DNA from: Incurvaria masculella
Taxonomy: Eukaryota > Arthropoda > Insecta > Lepidoptera > Incurvariidae
Direction of reading: 5' to 3'
DNA length: 64,000 bases
NCBI GenBank assembly: GCA_946894095.1
Contig: OX335660.1
Span: 15,877,001-15,941,000 of the forward strand
Below the pieces are notes generated by a model, which saw only the letters and a list, made by a program, of their open reading frames with translations, was not told the origin of the DNA and searched no databases. Shown here piece by piece: positions 46,902 to 57,405 of this stretch. Numbering within the stretch: the stretch's first letter is position 1; each line of letters opens with the position of its first letter. A program made the translations under genes and the position numbers.

Positions 46902-47028
46902 AAACCTCGCCAACAATTTCTTCCCCCACCTGCCGCCGAGTGGACTCAAGAGGCTACTTCATCTTAAGACCTTCAACAACCCCAACCTCAAACACTTCCA
47001 TTCTCCAGAAGTGTTCCCTAGGATACAG
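46902..47028 (+). CDS. rk: Last LRR and cap exon
   Basis: Acceptor tttttattgcag, donor gtcagt, 127 bp, phase 2 at the 5' end and phase 0 at the 3' end. It encodes NLANNFFPHLPPSGLKRLLH, then a stretch with NNPNLKHF and the terminal FPRIQ. The change of exon phase marks the end of the LRR module, and the NNPNLKHF segment corresponds to the C-cap before the hinge. Confidence 0.92.
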
Positions 47029-47735
47029 GTCAGTAGTCAATTCTATAACTTTCAGATTAACGTACAGCTGATTCATGGCCCGTACAGCCCCGTTTAAATA
47101 GCTTAAAAATATCCAGTTTTGCTTGGATGATCATTGATGTTTCAAACCCAACGAAATATATGGAATTGCTTGAAAAAAAAACCCTCTATGCTTTAAATAT
47201 CTAATAAGCCACTTTTCCCTAAATTTCCTAATTACAAAATAACTCGACCAGGTTAACTGCATACCTACATACTTACATCAGCCCTTCAGCTGATTATAAG
47301 AAGTCGAAAAACATATAACATAACGTTTTCACACAACTTTGACATACCAAAGATATTCAATAGGTATTATGGCGTTAGTAGTATTTCAAATTGGAGAGAC
47401 AATGAACTCTTTGTCATAGATTGGTTTGCCCAAAGTAAGTATAGATGAAGTGTAAACTGCAAAAGAACTTAGCCCGTTGAAACCCCCGTTCCGTATACGA
47501 AAGGCAATGACGCATTTTGTTCTCAAAATGTATTTAGCTGTCCATGAATATTCTTGCTGCTTGTCGTGAACGTCAAATCCAATCATATGTGCATCGCTTG
47601 GGAGACACTTCACCGCTACACGAACTCTACTCTTACTATCCGGTCTATTTGGTTTGCACCATCGGACAACGCCACCTCCGTGGACGACGCAATCTCAGCT
47701 AGACAACTGCTGCATCAATTAGACGTTCTTCGCAG
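47029..47735. other. Receptor intron, no element recognised
   Basis: AT-rich; short reverse frame at 47386-47613 without motifs. Confidence 0.45.
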
Positions 47736-47901
47736 ACGCTGGTGCTGTCGTATGCGTACCACTGCTGCCCGTTCATGCCGCTGATGGAGGCGCCGCCGCC
47801 CGCGGAGGAGCACCCGCGCCTGCGCGAGACCGTCATCTTCCCCAAGAGTCCGCAGTACGAGCTCTGGAGCAACAACGTCACCGACATCTGGCCGCAATAC
47901 T
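47736..47901 (+). CDS. rk: Hinge exon with YAYHCC motif
   Basis: Acceptor cttcgcag, donor gtgagt, 166 bp, phase 0 to phase 1. It encodes TLVLSYAYHCCPFMPLMEAP followed by an acidic/proline-rich hinge ending SNNVTDIWPQY. The YxYxCC hinge cysteines are shared by LGRs, and the YAYHCCPF form is what I associate with rk. An N-glycosylation sequon (NVT) is present. The codon bias is strongly GC-rich. Confidence 0.92.
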
Positions 47902-48146
47902 GTGAGTAAGCTATGCCGCTTCTATAGATGGCTTGTAAAGTCCAACACATGTGCCACATCTTGTCATCTTTCTTTTAGCACAGTTTCATAATTAGATATC
48001 ATTCAGACAGACAAAATTAATAAAAACTGACCACGACTTCCGAAAACTTCGAATCCAACCATCGTTGTTCACAGCTCGGAATTTAGTCTCTACTCCTACT
48101 GATAAATCCCAAAGCGTGTTAAAAAGCGTGTTATCTGCCATTTTAG

Positions 48147-48317
48147 CCAACATCAGCAAGGACCTCGGTTCCCAGCTTCAAGGTATCCTGGACGCGTTCG
48201 GAACTGACTTCACGTACCCGGCCAACCTGCCCGCATACGCCGAGGAATACTTCGACGGAGACGAGCGCATTCCGGGATACGTCCCACCTACCACCATTCA
48301 GTGTCTACCTCTACCTG
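48147..48317 (+). CDS. rk: Hinge exon leading to TM1
   Basis: Phase 1 at both ends, donor gtgagg. It encodes NISKDLGSQLQGILDAFGTD, a linker with EEYFDGDERIPGYVPP, and TIQCLPLP. Start choice: the acceptor gccattttag before 48147 gives SNISKDLG in frame. An alternative acceptor (gttcacag before 48075) is also in frame and would add 24 residues rich in Ser and Lys. I prefer the shorter form because the extra segment looks unlike the family. The acidic EEYFDGDE stretch is the kind of region that is Tyr-sulfated in glycoprotein-hormone receptors. Confidence 0.85.
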
Positions 48318-48621
48318 GTGAGGATGCTTTTCGTGTTACAATCGTTATTTATGTGCTCTGAGCAAACATAGACAAACTACACGATCACGAAAATCGTAAA
48401 GATATTATGAAAGCGAAAGAAGTCGGAATATAAACGTTTTTAGATACTTTGGAATATATCATGTGTCATAGACAGGGTAAGTCTTTAGAATGAATACGAT
48501 ATATTGTATTAATTGTTATATCAACGAACGGGCCAAAAAAAGTTTAGCAAACCACTTGCATGGTTGCTTATCGATATCGGGCTCGGATTTCAGAAATGAA
48601 AATGAATGATCTTAATTCCAG

Positions 48622-48816
48622 GACCGTTCCTACCGTGCGTCGATCTGTTCGACTGGTGGACGCTGCGCTGCGGAGTGTGGGTCGTGTTCCTGCTGGCGCT
48701 GCTCGGCAACGGCACCGTCGTGTTCGTGCTCGTGTTCAGCCGCTCCAAGATGGACGTGCCCCGCTTCCTCGTCTGCAACCTGGCCGCTGCCGACTTCTTC
48801 ATGGGTGTCTATCTTG
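48622..48816 (+). CDS. rk: TM1 exon (canonical copy)
   Basis: Acceptor cttaattccag, donor gtgagg, 195 bp, phase 1 at both ends. It reads [22 protein letters not shown]1 with the [11 protein letters not shown] core (Asn 1.50), ICL1 RSKMDVPRF and the beginning of TM2, [15 protein letters not shown]. The last codon is completed by the first two bases of the 50206 exon to give YLGFLAVVDAS, uninterrupted TM2. This is the only copy with the CVDLF sequence before TM1 and a real polypyrimidine-like acceptor, so I take it as the ancestral exon of the array that follows. Confidence 0.92.
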
Positions 48817-48840
48817 GTGAGGGACTCGCAATAGAACTAA

Positions 48841-49238
48841 GTCGATGTAGACTGGTGGACGCTGCGCTGCGGAGTATGGGTCGTGTTCCTGCTGGCGCTG
48901 CTCGGCAACGGCACCGTCGTGTTCGTGCTCGTGTTCAGCCGCTCCAAGATGGACGTGCCCCGCTTCCTCGTCTGCAACCTGGCCGCTGCCGACTTCTTCA
49001 TGGGTGTCTATCTTGGTGAGGGACTCGCAATAGAACTAAGTCGATGTAGACTGGTGGACGCTGCGCTGCGGAGTATGGGTCGTGTTCCTGCTGGCGCTGC
49101 TCGGCAACGGCACCGTCGTGTTCGTGCTCGTGTTCAGCCGCTCCAAGATGGACGTGCCCCGCTTCCTCGTCTGCAACCTGGCCGCTGCCGACTTCTTCAT
49201 GGGTGTCTATCTTGGTGAGGGACTCGCAATAGAACTAA
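48841..49238 (+). repeat. TM1-exon tandem copies 2 and 3 (199-bp units)
   Basis: Two head-to-tail units (48841-49039 and 49040-49238) repeat the canonical exon from the GACTGGTGG codons to past the donor gtgagg, almost base for base and with the same FSRSK coding. Each unit starts gtcgatgtag|ACTGG, so the upstream AG could act as an acceptor that keeps phase 1, but there is no pyrimidine tract. Because 199 is not a multiple of 3, straight reading from one unit into the next goes out of frame. The spacer between donor and next AG is only about 34 bp, too short for a normal intron. Confidence 0.93.
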
Positions 49239-49832
49239 GTCGATGTAGACTGGTGGACGCTGCGCTGCGGAGTATGGGTCGTGTTCCTGCTGGCGCTGCT
49301 CGGCAACGGCACCGTCGTGTTCGTGCTCGTGTTCATCCGCTCCAAGATGGACGTGCCCCGCTTCCTCGTCTGCAACCTAGCCGCTGCCGACTTCTTCATG
49401 GGTGTCTATCTTGGTAAGGGACTCGCACTAGACTATGTCGATGTAGACTGGTGGACGCTGCGCTGCGGAATGTGGGTCGTGTTCCTGCTGGCGCTGCTCA
49501 GCAACGGCACCGTCGTGTTCGTGCTCGTGTTCATCCGCTCCAAGATGGACGTGCCCCGCTTCCTCGTCTGCAACCTAGCCGCTGCCGACTTCTTCATGGG
49601 TGTCTATTTTGGTAAGGGACTCGCACTAGACTATGTCGATGTAGACTGGTGGACGCTGCGCTGCGGAATGTGGGTCGTGTTCCTGCTGGCGCTGCTCAGC
49701 AACGGCACCGTCGTGTTCGTGCTCGTGTTCATCCGCTCCAAGATGGACGTGCCCCGCTTCCTCGTCTGCAACCTAGCCGCTGCCGACTTCTTCATGGGTG
49801 TCTATTTTGGTAAGGGACTCGCACTAGACTAT
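49239..49832 (+). repeat. TM1-exon tandem copies 4 to 6 (198-bp units, frame open throughout)
   Basis: Three units (49239-49436, 49437-49634, 49635-49832) differ from copies 1-3 by FIRSK instead of FSRSK, donor gtaagg instead of gtgagg, and a rearranged spacer (ctagactatg) that is one base shorter. Each unit is exactly 66 codons, so one frame stays open across all three (49281-49862) with TM1 repeated and joined by the linker [14 protein letters not shown]. Copies 5 and 6 share two further changes (LLSNGT, VYFG), which implies duplication in steps. Whether any of this is translated cannot be told from sequence. Confidence 0.92.
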
Positions 49833-50000
49833 GTCGATGTAGACTGGTGGACGCTGCGCTGAGGAGTGTGGGTCGAGTTCCAGCTGGCGCTGCTCGGTAG
49901 CCGCACCGTCGTCTACTTGCTCGTGTTCAGCCGCTCCGAGATGGACGTGCCCCGCTTCCTCGTCTGCAACCTGGCCGCTGCCAACTTCTGCCGAACGGCG
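49833..50000 (+). pseudogene. TM1-exon copy 7, decayed
   Basis: This last unit has a TGA in the receptor frame (CGC TGA GGA at 49857-49865), charged or polar replacements inside the membrane segment (V to E, L to Q), loss of the conserved Asn (GN becomes GS) and loss of the donor; similarity stops near 50000. It appears to be a dead copy at the 3' edge of the array. The next 205 bases up to the 50206 exon hold nothing else recognisable. Confidence 0.85.
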
Positions 50001-50205
50001 AAGCCTAATGCATGCTTTGAACCTGTCCTGGTCCTGGCGCTGGAGAATGTAGCAAACTATACCACTGCGAATGTGTCAATACGACAAGAATCACTCGAGC
50101 TGTTCACGAGAGCTTCAGCTATCTAGATCGCGGGGCTAAGCAGCGCTAGGGAAGCAATATTCACATACTTAACCCCTATCGACCCTCCTTCTATTTCTGC
50201 CGCAG

Positions 50206-51566
50206 GATTCCTCGCGGTGGTAGACGCGTCGACGCTGGGTGAGTTCCGCGCGCACGCCATCGCCTGGCAGATGTCCGGCGCGTGCCGCCTCGCCGGCTTC
50301 CTCGGCGTGCTCTCCTCCGAGCTCTCCGTCTACACGCTCGCCGTCATCACGCTCGAGCGCAACTACGCCATCACGCACGCCATGCACCTCAACAAGCGGC
50401 TCTCTCTCCGGCACGCGGCCTACGTCATGGCCGGTGGCTGGGGTTTCTCCCTGCTCGCCGCCACCCTCCCCCTCTTGGGCATCTCCGACTACAGGAAGTT
50501 CGCCGTGTGCCTGCCCTTCGAAACCACCGGGACGCCGTCCCTCGCGTACGTCGCTCTCCTGATGGCGATCAACGGTCTCGCGTTCATGGTGCTGCTCGGC
50601 TGCTATCTCAAGATGTATTGCGCCATACGAGGGTCCCAGGCCTGGAACTCCAACGATAGCAGAATCGCGAAGAGGATGGCCCTTTTAGTGTTTACGGACT
50701 TCTTGTGCTGGTCGCCGATCGCCTTCTTCGCGCTGACGGCCGCGTTCGGCGTGCAGCTCGTCTCCCTTGAGCAGGCGAAAGTGTTCACCGTCTTCGTGCT
50801 CCCACTGAACTCGTGCTGCAATCCCTTCCTCTACGCCATCCTGACGAAGCAGTTCAAGAAGGACTGCGCGCTCGTCTGCAAGGCGATCGAGGAGTCGCGC
50901 GTCACCCGCGGCATCGGCCGCTGCCGGCACAGCTCGAACTTCAGCAACCGGCAGACGCCGGCGAACACGAACAGCCTCGTCGAGCGGTCGTCGCGCGGGC
51001 AGCACGCGCCGCACTGTGCGTGCCGCGCGCGCCTTCTCGGCTCGGCGGAGCCGCCGCGCAAGGACGGCCGGGCGCGTCTCGGCCGCTGGCTGGCGGCGTG
51101 CGGGGCGCGCCGAGCCCCCCGCGCCGCGCAGCAGGCGGCGCGCGCTCAGCCCGGCCCCGCGCCGCGCACCGGCTCCGTCTCCTCCTCGGAGAACTTCTCG
51201 TCGTCGCGCTCGGACTCGTGGCGCGCGTACACGGCGCACCGCGCGCCGCCCCCGCCGCGCCGCGCCGCCTCGTGGCTCGTCGCGCGCAAGACGTCGCAGG
51301 ACTCGAACCTGTCGTCGTCGCGCAACGACTCGTCCGGCTCGGCGACCACCGCGAGCACGGGCACGTGGCGCACGTCGCGCTCGAGCGGTCGGCCGCGCCT
51401 CACGCGCCAGCTCGCCGTCACGGACGAGCCGCCGCCGTCGCCGGCGCGCCTCGCCGTGCGCTTCCTGCACACGATCCCCTCGGCGGCGGAGCCCGAGCCG
51501 CCTCCCGACGACGAGCCGCCCCCCCTCGACCCTCCACCCCCTCCCACCCCCACCGCGCCCCACTGA
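50206..51566 (+). CDS. rk: TM2-TM7 and C-terminal tail exon with stop
   Basis: Acceptor ttctgccgcag, phase 1, 1361 bp ending in TGA at 51564-51566. Exon residues: about 1-12 end of TM2 and ECL1; Cys27 and Cys102 the expected TM3-ECL2 disulphide pair; 33-50 TM3 ending in ERNYAIT (DRY equivalent, 51-57); about 72-92 TM4; about 113-138 TM5; about 157-182 TM6 with FTDFLCWSP; about 191-213 TM7 with NPFLY (NPxxY) at 206-210; CALVC after TM7 could be palmitoylated. The tail (about 240 residues) is low-complexity, rich in Ser, Arg, Pro and Ala, with serine clusters suited to phosphorylation and a final poly-Pro run. A similar length of tail is not conserved in vertebrate LGRs as far as I recall. Reverse-strand open frames here are GC-driven shadows. 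Confidence 0.95.
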
Positions 51567-53045
51567 CGTCCCGCGCCGGTAACCGAGCCCTTCTACGCAC
51601 GATGCAGCGCCGGACTCGAGGAGGGGCAGTGGAGGCTGAAACCCTGGCCCTCCGATTAGGGAGTGTCGGGTGATGTCGGTGACAGCTTCGCCCGGTGACA
51701 AGGGCTTCCATTTTTTATTTACCCATGAAAATTTAAGTTTAAATGAGTATGGACGTTAACGATAGAATGTATACACTGGAAAGCGAAACAATTTCATTTC
51801 TTAAAGTCTATGACAGAATGATATCTCGAAATGATCTCTATTTCTTTTTGCTTTAATTATTTGGCATGATCACGGAGGATGGAGGTAAAGAGGAGATGGT
51901 CTAAGCAAACTAGGTCTGTGTCCACCAAGTGGGTCGCTACGTCACAGCCAACGTGATAAAGAAGGCCTGGCTTAGTCATTCGCGACATGGCGCTGGCGGT
52001 GTTAGGTTGTGGGACAATATTATGGTCCACGGCGCAATTTTCGGCGAACAGTCGATTACACGATGAGATTTTGTGTAAAATGTTGCAAACATTACACAGG
52101 ACAAAATAATCTAAATTTTGTAGGTGGAATTACGTTGTAGTAAAACACGGCATATTTATAATTTGAGTCAATATTCGAGCATTGTATCGATGTATCGCTC
52201 TTGCTATGTGCCGATGAACGGCGCGCAATAATTTTCGTTTTACGGTAAGAAATGTTGATCTCATGATGCAAATTTTAATGACATTTTTAAATTAAAATTA
52301 TTTGAATCCGCGCGAAGGTATAGATTTAAATGTATAAGGTTTTTTTTATAGAAAAAACATTTAGTAAAATTTAAAAGGCGCCATCTAGTTGTAGTCTTGT
52401 TACCACTAAGAATAGCTCTCGGATTAGCTGCTACCAGAATATCGATTCTTCCGGTAGATGGATTTCGCAAAAATGGGCGGTGCATGACCCCACCATGAAG
52501 CGATGTTCCCCCCGCTTTCCCGCACAGTGTCACGCTGCGATCCTTAGTAATATGAGTTAAAAACAACTCCTCTCTCTCTCTATCCTCCGTGGGCATGATA
52601 AACGAGTACACGTCTGTTTGATTGTTCTAAATAAATAAATAAATACATACATTCCCTCTGTATATGTTTCAGAGTAAACGTCCGTATCCACATTTTTATA
52701 TGTTTCATAATTTTTAAGTTCGATAGACTCTTCACGAAATAAAAAAATTGGAAAATGTAAATCATCGAACTTAAATTTTTAACAAAGATGTTAAGTTCAT
52801 TTGCAACGCCATAATCTGAAACCATTTATGTTTTAACGTTAATATTAGGGGCCCGAAATATTTATTGGCACAGGATCTGCAGCCTTTCGAATCCAGCGCT
52901 GGCTCTGTGAAGAGCATAGGTCACACTCATCTCTCCATAAGGAATTTTCACTTCCACATCACTGAACAATAACTTTCACTCATAGATTGCGAAAAACAAT
53001 AAGTAGTTGGCGGTCTCCAATCCTCAACTAAAATGAGAAATCATC
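51567..53045 (+). other. 3' UTR and downstream flank of the receptor gene
   Basis: The sequence returns to AT-rich after about 51720. Candidate poly(A) signals are the overlapping AATAAATAAATAAA at 52630-52645, but nothing fixes the true end. A CT-rich run (ctctctctctct) lies near 52568. No coding potential was recognised. The 116-residue reverse-strand open frame at 52261-52611 has no recognisable motif. Confidence 0.4.
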
Positions 53046-53049
53046 TTAA

Positions 53050-53591
53050 GGTGGCCCAACCCGGCGGCCCTAACTCATTCGCAGGCACTGTACAAAACCG
53101 TGCTGTTGCGCTCTGGGACCTTCTCGGTTTCAAAGAATAAGACAGGCTCCGTGATGAGGAAGATGCAACATGTCCACAAAAAAGACAATGTGCATAGTGT
53201 ATGATTTGGTAAGATTTACGAAAATTTTAATTTCAAAACGACTTGTAGCTAAAAGTAAACCATGACCGCTGTAGTGAAAAATCGAACAAAACCCAAACAG
53301 ATTATAAATCTTGATTAAATAAGCTATGTCTGATGACTAATTTTTTTAAGATGTTCTTACTTTATCATTGCGTAATCCACCTCCAAAGTTATTGTATAAA
53401 ACGCGCGAAAAATGCGAACTTTCGGACCTTATAACTTAGAAACCAAACACAATTTTACAATGCCAATGGTCATCAGACATCTAGTTCGATCAAATGAAAC
53501 TATTTTGAGCAAAATTTTGGATCTCTGACAAGAAATATGTGCGTGATCTTCTTTCCCCTTTTGCATGGGGAGATGAGCGGGATGGGCCACC
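53050..53591 (-). mobile_element. TTAA-MITE family A, full copy A6
   Basis: TTAA at 53046-53049 and 53592-53595. Starts GGTGGCCCAACCCGGC and ends GAGCGGGATGGGCCACC; reversed relative to A3. Confidence 0.9.
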
Positions 53592-53595
53592 TTAA

Positions 53596-55504
53596 TACCT
53601 GAAAGGGTTGTCTTATGAGATGAAGTGAAAGGCCGCTACTACGCATGCTCAAACAGCAATTGTTTTAGATTGAGTATAGCTAGAGAGAAACTGTTTGTAT
53701 GATATTAAATATTAAAATATTTTAGTATAAGTGAAGATGAAAGATGTTTCGTGGTGTGGCCAACACTGCAACACACCTGTTCTGTACCACTTCTTTCGGA
53801 ATGCTAATCAACTAAGAAACATGTCCTTAAATAAAACAAAATATTGTATGACAAGCAATGTCAGTGTACCGATTTGAATGCAAATGATCAATTTATTACC
53901 TTACTTTTGTAGAAAAGTATACAGCATAAAAAGGAAAAATGGCTGACGACAGGGCGTATCTGTCTTTCGTCAAAGTGATTGTATTCGAAGTTCAAGGACT
54001 CGACAACAGATGGCGTGTTTAATTAAGCAAATGTCACTAAAACAATAAAAATGGTCCTTTGCTACGATACTTTTGTTATTATAGTAAACAACATCAGTTC
54101 AAATGGCCATTTTAAGACGCTCTCTTTGATTTTACAGTATTAGTACAATTTCTAGAATTGAAATAGATGTGTTAATGAATAAAGTATTCTATAATTACGT
54201 GATAATTACCTGAAACAATAAGAGTATTATAGAAACTATGAATAAATATATTCGTCCATGTTACTCATTTGTATAAATATTATTAAATAGCATTGGAGTT
54301 AAGGTATTTTATATCAATGTTGAACGTTCGTTGCTAGAAAATAACTAATAGTTTTATAAAATTGCGTGAAACGTTAATAACAGTGAACTGTTAATGTTAA
54401 TAGCCGAATTATGTACAGTCAGAGGCAGACCAAAGTACTTGTGCTAAATTTAGCCAAGTTTCAAAAGTTTCAGATTCATTTGGTTTTGTTTTTTGTTGTT
54501 TATAGTGCCATTGGTATTATTTTAATGTATAAGTTCACGCAGGGTATGAACGACCGGCGATGCTTTTTTTAAACTAATAAATCTATATTCGAAATTGAAC
54601 ACAAGTTTCATGTTTTTTTTTATCGGTCAAAATTCCTTTAGAAAACTTTAAATTTCGAATGCATGGAAAATGTACTGTTTTACATTCACATACAATTAAA
54701 CATCAGTTTTAAAATGTGAAGATCTCGTAAATTACTGGTCCGATTTTAATGAGGTTTCACCATTTAATATAACACGTTGAAAAGTCCCTACGCTTAAAAA
54801 TCGAAGGTCGAATAACTACACTCCGTATAATAATTAATTAGCGTCTTAAAGTCGATTATATTTTATGTGTTGTGTACTAGAAATGTATGAGTCGGACAGA
54901 TGCGGAACTCTCTTAAATTTGAATCCTGATAGGTTGAATAATAAAGATAATAAATAGTAACACGTCTCAACCAATTATTACAAGATTGTTAACCAAATTA
55001 AATGTATTTACACTGTAATCTTTGCTTCCAACCGGAAGTAGACACTTTGGTCTATCTATTACTGTACCTAGTGAACGCCATGTGATCGGTATCGATTTAT
55101 GCCCAAGTTTGGAATCGTGATTAATCTTAAAGAATAAGATAAGAAACAAGTACAGTTGATACAAGTTAAGAATGACCGTGGGATTGTATTATGACGCGGT
55201 AATGGAGGGTTATCCATTAGAACACATTTTATAGTTTCATTCTGAGCCCTTCCGATCGACGTGTTAGTTGGCGTCAAGTGTTTAAATAATGAATTTATTT
55301 TATATCTTATTTATATTGTATAAACTGTGGCGTTTTGTGACTTTATGCTTTTATTGTTATCCTAACAATACACCATTTCTTTCAAGTGGTGTTACTATGG
55401 TAAATAAACTCGCCGAGTGAAGAAGCCAAGTGAGTGATTAAATCTAACGTATATTTGCATTTCGTACCAACCTAAGTTTCACATAGCGAGCATTGAAGGA
55501 CAGG
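53596..55504. other. AT-rich intergenic stretch
   Basis: No gene or repeat family recognised. Confidence 0.45.
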
Positions 55505-55900
55505 AGTAGTGATCGAAACTCATTCGTATAGCGGCAGTTATGAATGATCGAAACTCAATCGTATAGTGGCAGTTATGAATGATCGAAACTCATTCGTATA
55601 GTGGCAGTTATGAATGATCGAAACTCATTCGTATAGTGGCAGTTATGAATCTTCGAAACTTATTCATATAGTGGCAGTTATGAATGATCGAAACTCATTC
55701 GTATAGTGGCAGTTATGAATGTTCGAAACTCATTCGTATAGTGGCAGTTATGAATGATCGAAACTCATTCGTATAGTGGCAGTTATGAATGTTCGAAACT
55801 CATTCGTATAGTGGCAGTTATGAATGATTGAAACTCATTCGTATAGTGGCAGTTATGAATGTTCGAAACTCATTCGTATAGTGGCAGTTATGAATGATCG
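55505..55900 (+). repeat. 35-bp minisatellite, about 11 copies
   Basis: Unit tgaatgatcgaaactcattc gtatagtggcagtta, with variants gttcg and gattg alternating in position. Period 35 bp, so it is not codon-based and has no open frame through it. Confidence 0.95.
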
Positions 55901-56714
55901 TTGCACTAAATAGCGTCCTGTGAAGTTCTCACGTGTCATTGGAACTCGAGAAAATCAGTACTAAGCTAATTCATACGTTTTTCGACAAGTTATTCGGCCG
56001 AGTAAGTTGAAATTTACTAGTTAGCATGGTACTAAATGCAACTAAACATCACTTAATTAATCACTCACTTGCCCGTTAACCGGGCGAGTTCATTTACCAT
56101 GGTAGCCCCACAGGGGGTAAGCAATTCATAATTTGCATATGTGTTATTAGGGGATTATGCCATGGTGTTGTCACACTATGCCGAACATTTTAGCGGGATA
56201 GCTAGTAAATACGTGATCTAAGAAAAAAATCTACAAATTAACTCAGAAATCTGTCACCTATATACCCTGTGTCTTACCCTTTTTAGTTCCGTGTACTTTA
56301 AACGTAGAACATTCATCCTTTCCATATGCTCGTCATAATAAAAATGTGTGAAAATAGTTAGTTGAGAAAAATATTATAGAACAGTGTCCTCGCGTCCTTA
56401 ATTTTACTGCAAATGCGATTGTTGCATCACTCGCCACACCCTCACAATATTGGCTATGAGAAGTTAACTCAAATCGGATTTAAACTTCCCGGAAATAGTT
56501 TAAGTGCATTATCATCAGAATAACCTCTAATAACTTCCCAATGCCCTGCATTTTGAATTTAAAAAAAACGCTAACTTGCAATTTAAATGTATTGTTAGAA
56601 TAAATAAAGCAAAACACATTATTTTGAGTTTCAGCGACGTCTACATTTGAAGCATTGTAATCAGATTTTGAAAATAATCTAAAAAAGTATTGGTCGTGAC
56701 ATTCGCCGGAAACA
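55901..56714. other. Non-coding stretch
   Basis: Nothing recognised. 55975-56100 shares ttagcatggta...aatgcaactaa with 59334-59362 and 61848-61890, perhaps an unnamed repeat. Confidence 0.4.
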
Positions 56715-56885
56715 GGATTACGCACTGTGACCGACGAAATCAAAATCAGCGTCAACGTATGATTAAACTCGTCACTTTTTATGGATATTTTCGAAGGGAG
56801 CCGAGTCAACTGCATGCGGTTCACTAAAAGTTGTGTAAAGTAAAAAAAATATAACTCAGCCATCTTTTCCTGCCATCGGGCCTCA
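56715..56885 (-). mobile_element. Palindromic 'cacgaag' MITE, copy 3 (diverged)
   Basis: gaaatcaaaatcagcgtcaa, cgtatgattaaactcgtcac, gcggttcactaaaagttgtg, then ctgccatcgggcct. Confidence 0.65.
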
Positions 56886-57405
56886 GAGGTCTTCTTTGTT
56901 TTTATGTAAATGCCGTAGTTGGGTTGTCAAAAGAGTGATATTATTTGTTTATATTAGTCATATAACAGGATTTTGTCTATCTTCCAAGATAATTACAGAA
57001 GTCCCTTATAAACAGCGACATAAAAATAACCTTAACCTATTTAAACAACATAGTCTATTTGGTGCATACAGAATTGTCTAACGATGTTTATTAAAACATA
57101 CTATCAAACTAATGCGATACAGGAGACGATTCTCGAGTCCGTGGAATTCTAATTTTATTAGTGAAGTTATCAGTGCGACATAATATAATTATGACAAAAT
57201 TTAAAATCCTTACAATTTGTTCATCGATTAGAAAAGAGGTGTTTTGTATGAACATCTATTTATTCTCCGAGACTAGAACCGTTACTTATTCTGTGCTAGA
57301 ACTAGCAAAAATAGAGCAGATTTTGTAAAGCATTGGCGGGGTTGAATGTGTTGAATCATGCATTCACGCTAGAGCCGATCCGGACGAATTTCAGTCCTGT
57401 CTTAA

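Larger units (their letters stand above)
14326..51566 (+). other. rk: Gene span: LGR2/rickets-type bursicon receptor (5' end missing)
   Basis: Thirteen GT-AG exons join in one open frame of 932 codons plus stop: 14326-14397, 16612-16683, 17334-17402, 18769-18912, 29044-29184, 33923-33988, 34791-34934, 46425-46496, 46902-47028, 47736-47901, 48147-48317, 48622-48816, 50206-51566. The domain order is LRRs, Cys hinge, seven-helix rhodopsin-like domain, long basic/Pro-rich tail. Family knowledge: type B LGRs lack an LDLa module, and the insect member (rk, LGR2) is the plasma-membrane receptor for the bursicon heterodimer, acting through Gs/cAMP in cuticle tanning and wing expansion. No signal peptide or N-terminal LRRs were found, so the gene is 5' incomplete here. 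The 3' LRR order resembles the C-terminal LRR half of vertebrate LGR4-6 exon by exon, with one extra repeat. Alternative: another insect LGR (LGR1 or LGR3/4), judged less likely from the hinge and TM motifs. Confidence 0.87.

Noticed and set aside
48075..48146. Longer version of the hinge exon using the acceptor at 48074
   Set aside because: It is in frame and cannot be excluded, but the added Ser/Lys-rich segment looks like intron and the 48146 acceptor has the better pyrimidine context.
50685..51701. 338-residue open frame on the minus strand opposite the receptor's last exon
   Set aside because: It overlaps a conserved 7TM coding exon, has extreme Arg/Ala/Gly bias due to GC-rich codons, and shows no domain.
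55505..55900. CRISPR-like array
   Set aside because: Units are contiguous 35-bp repeats without unique spacers, in a eukaryotic genome; it is a minisatellite.
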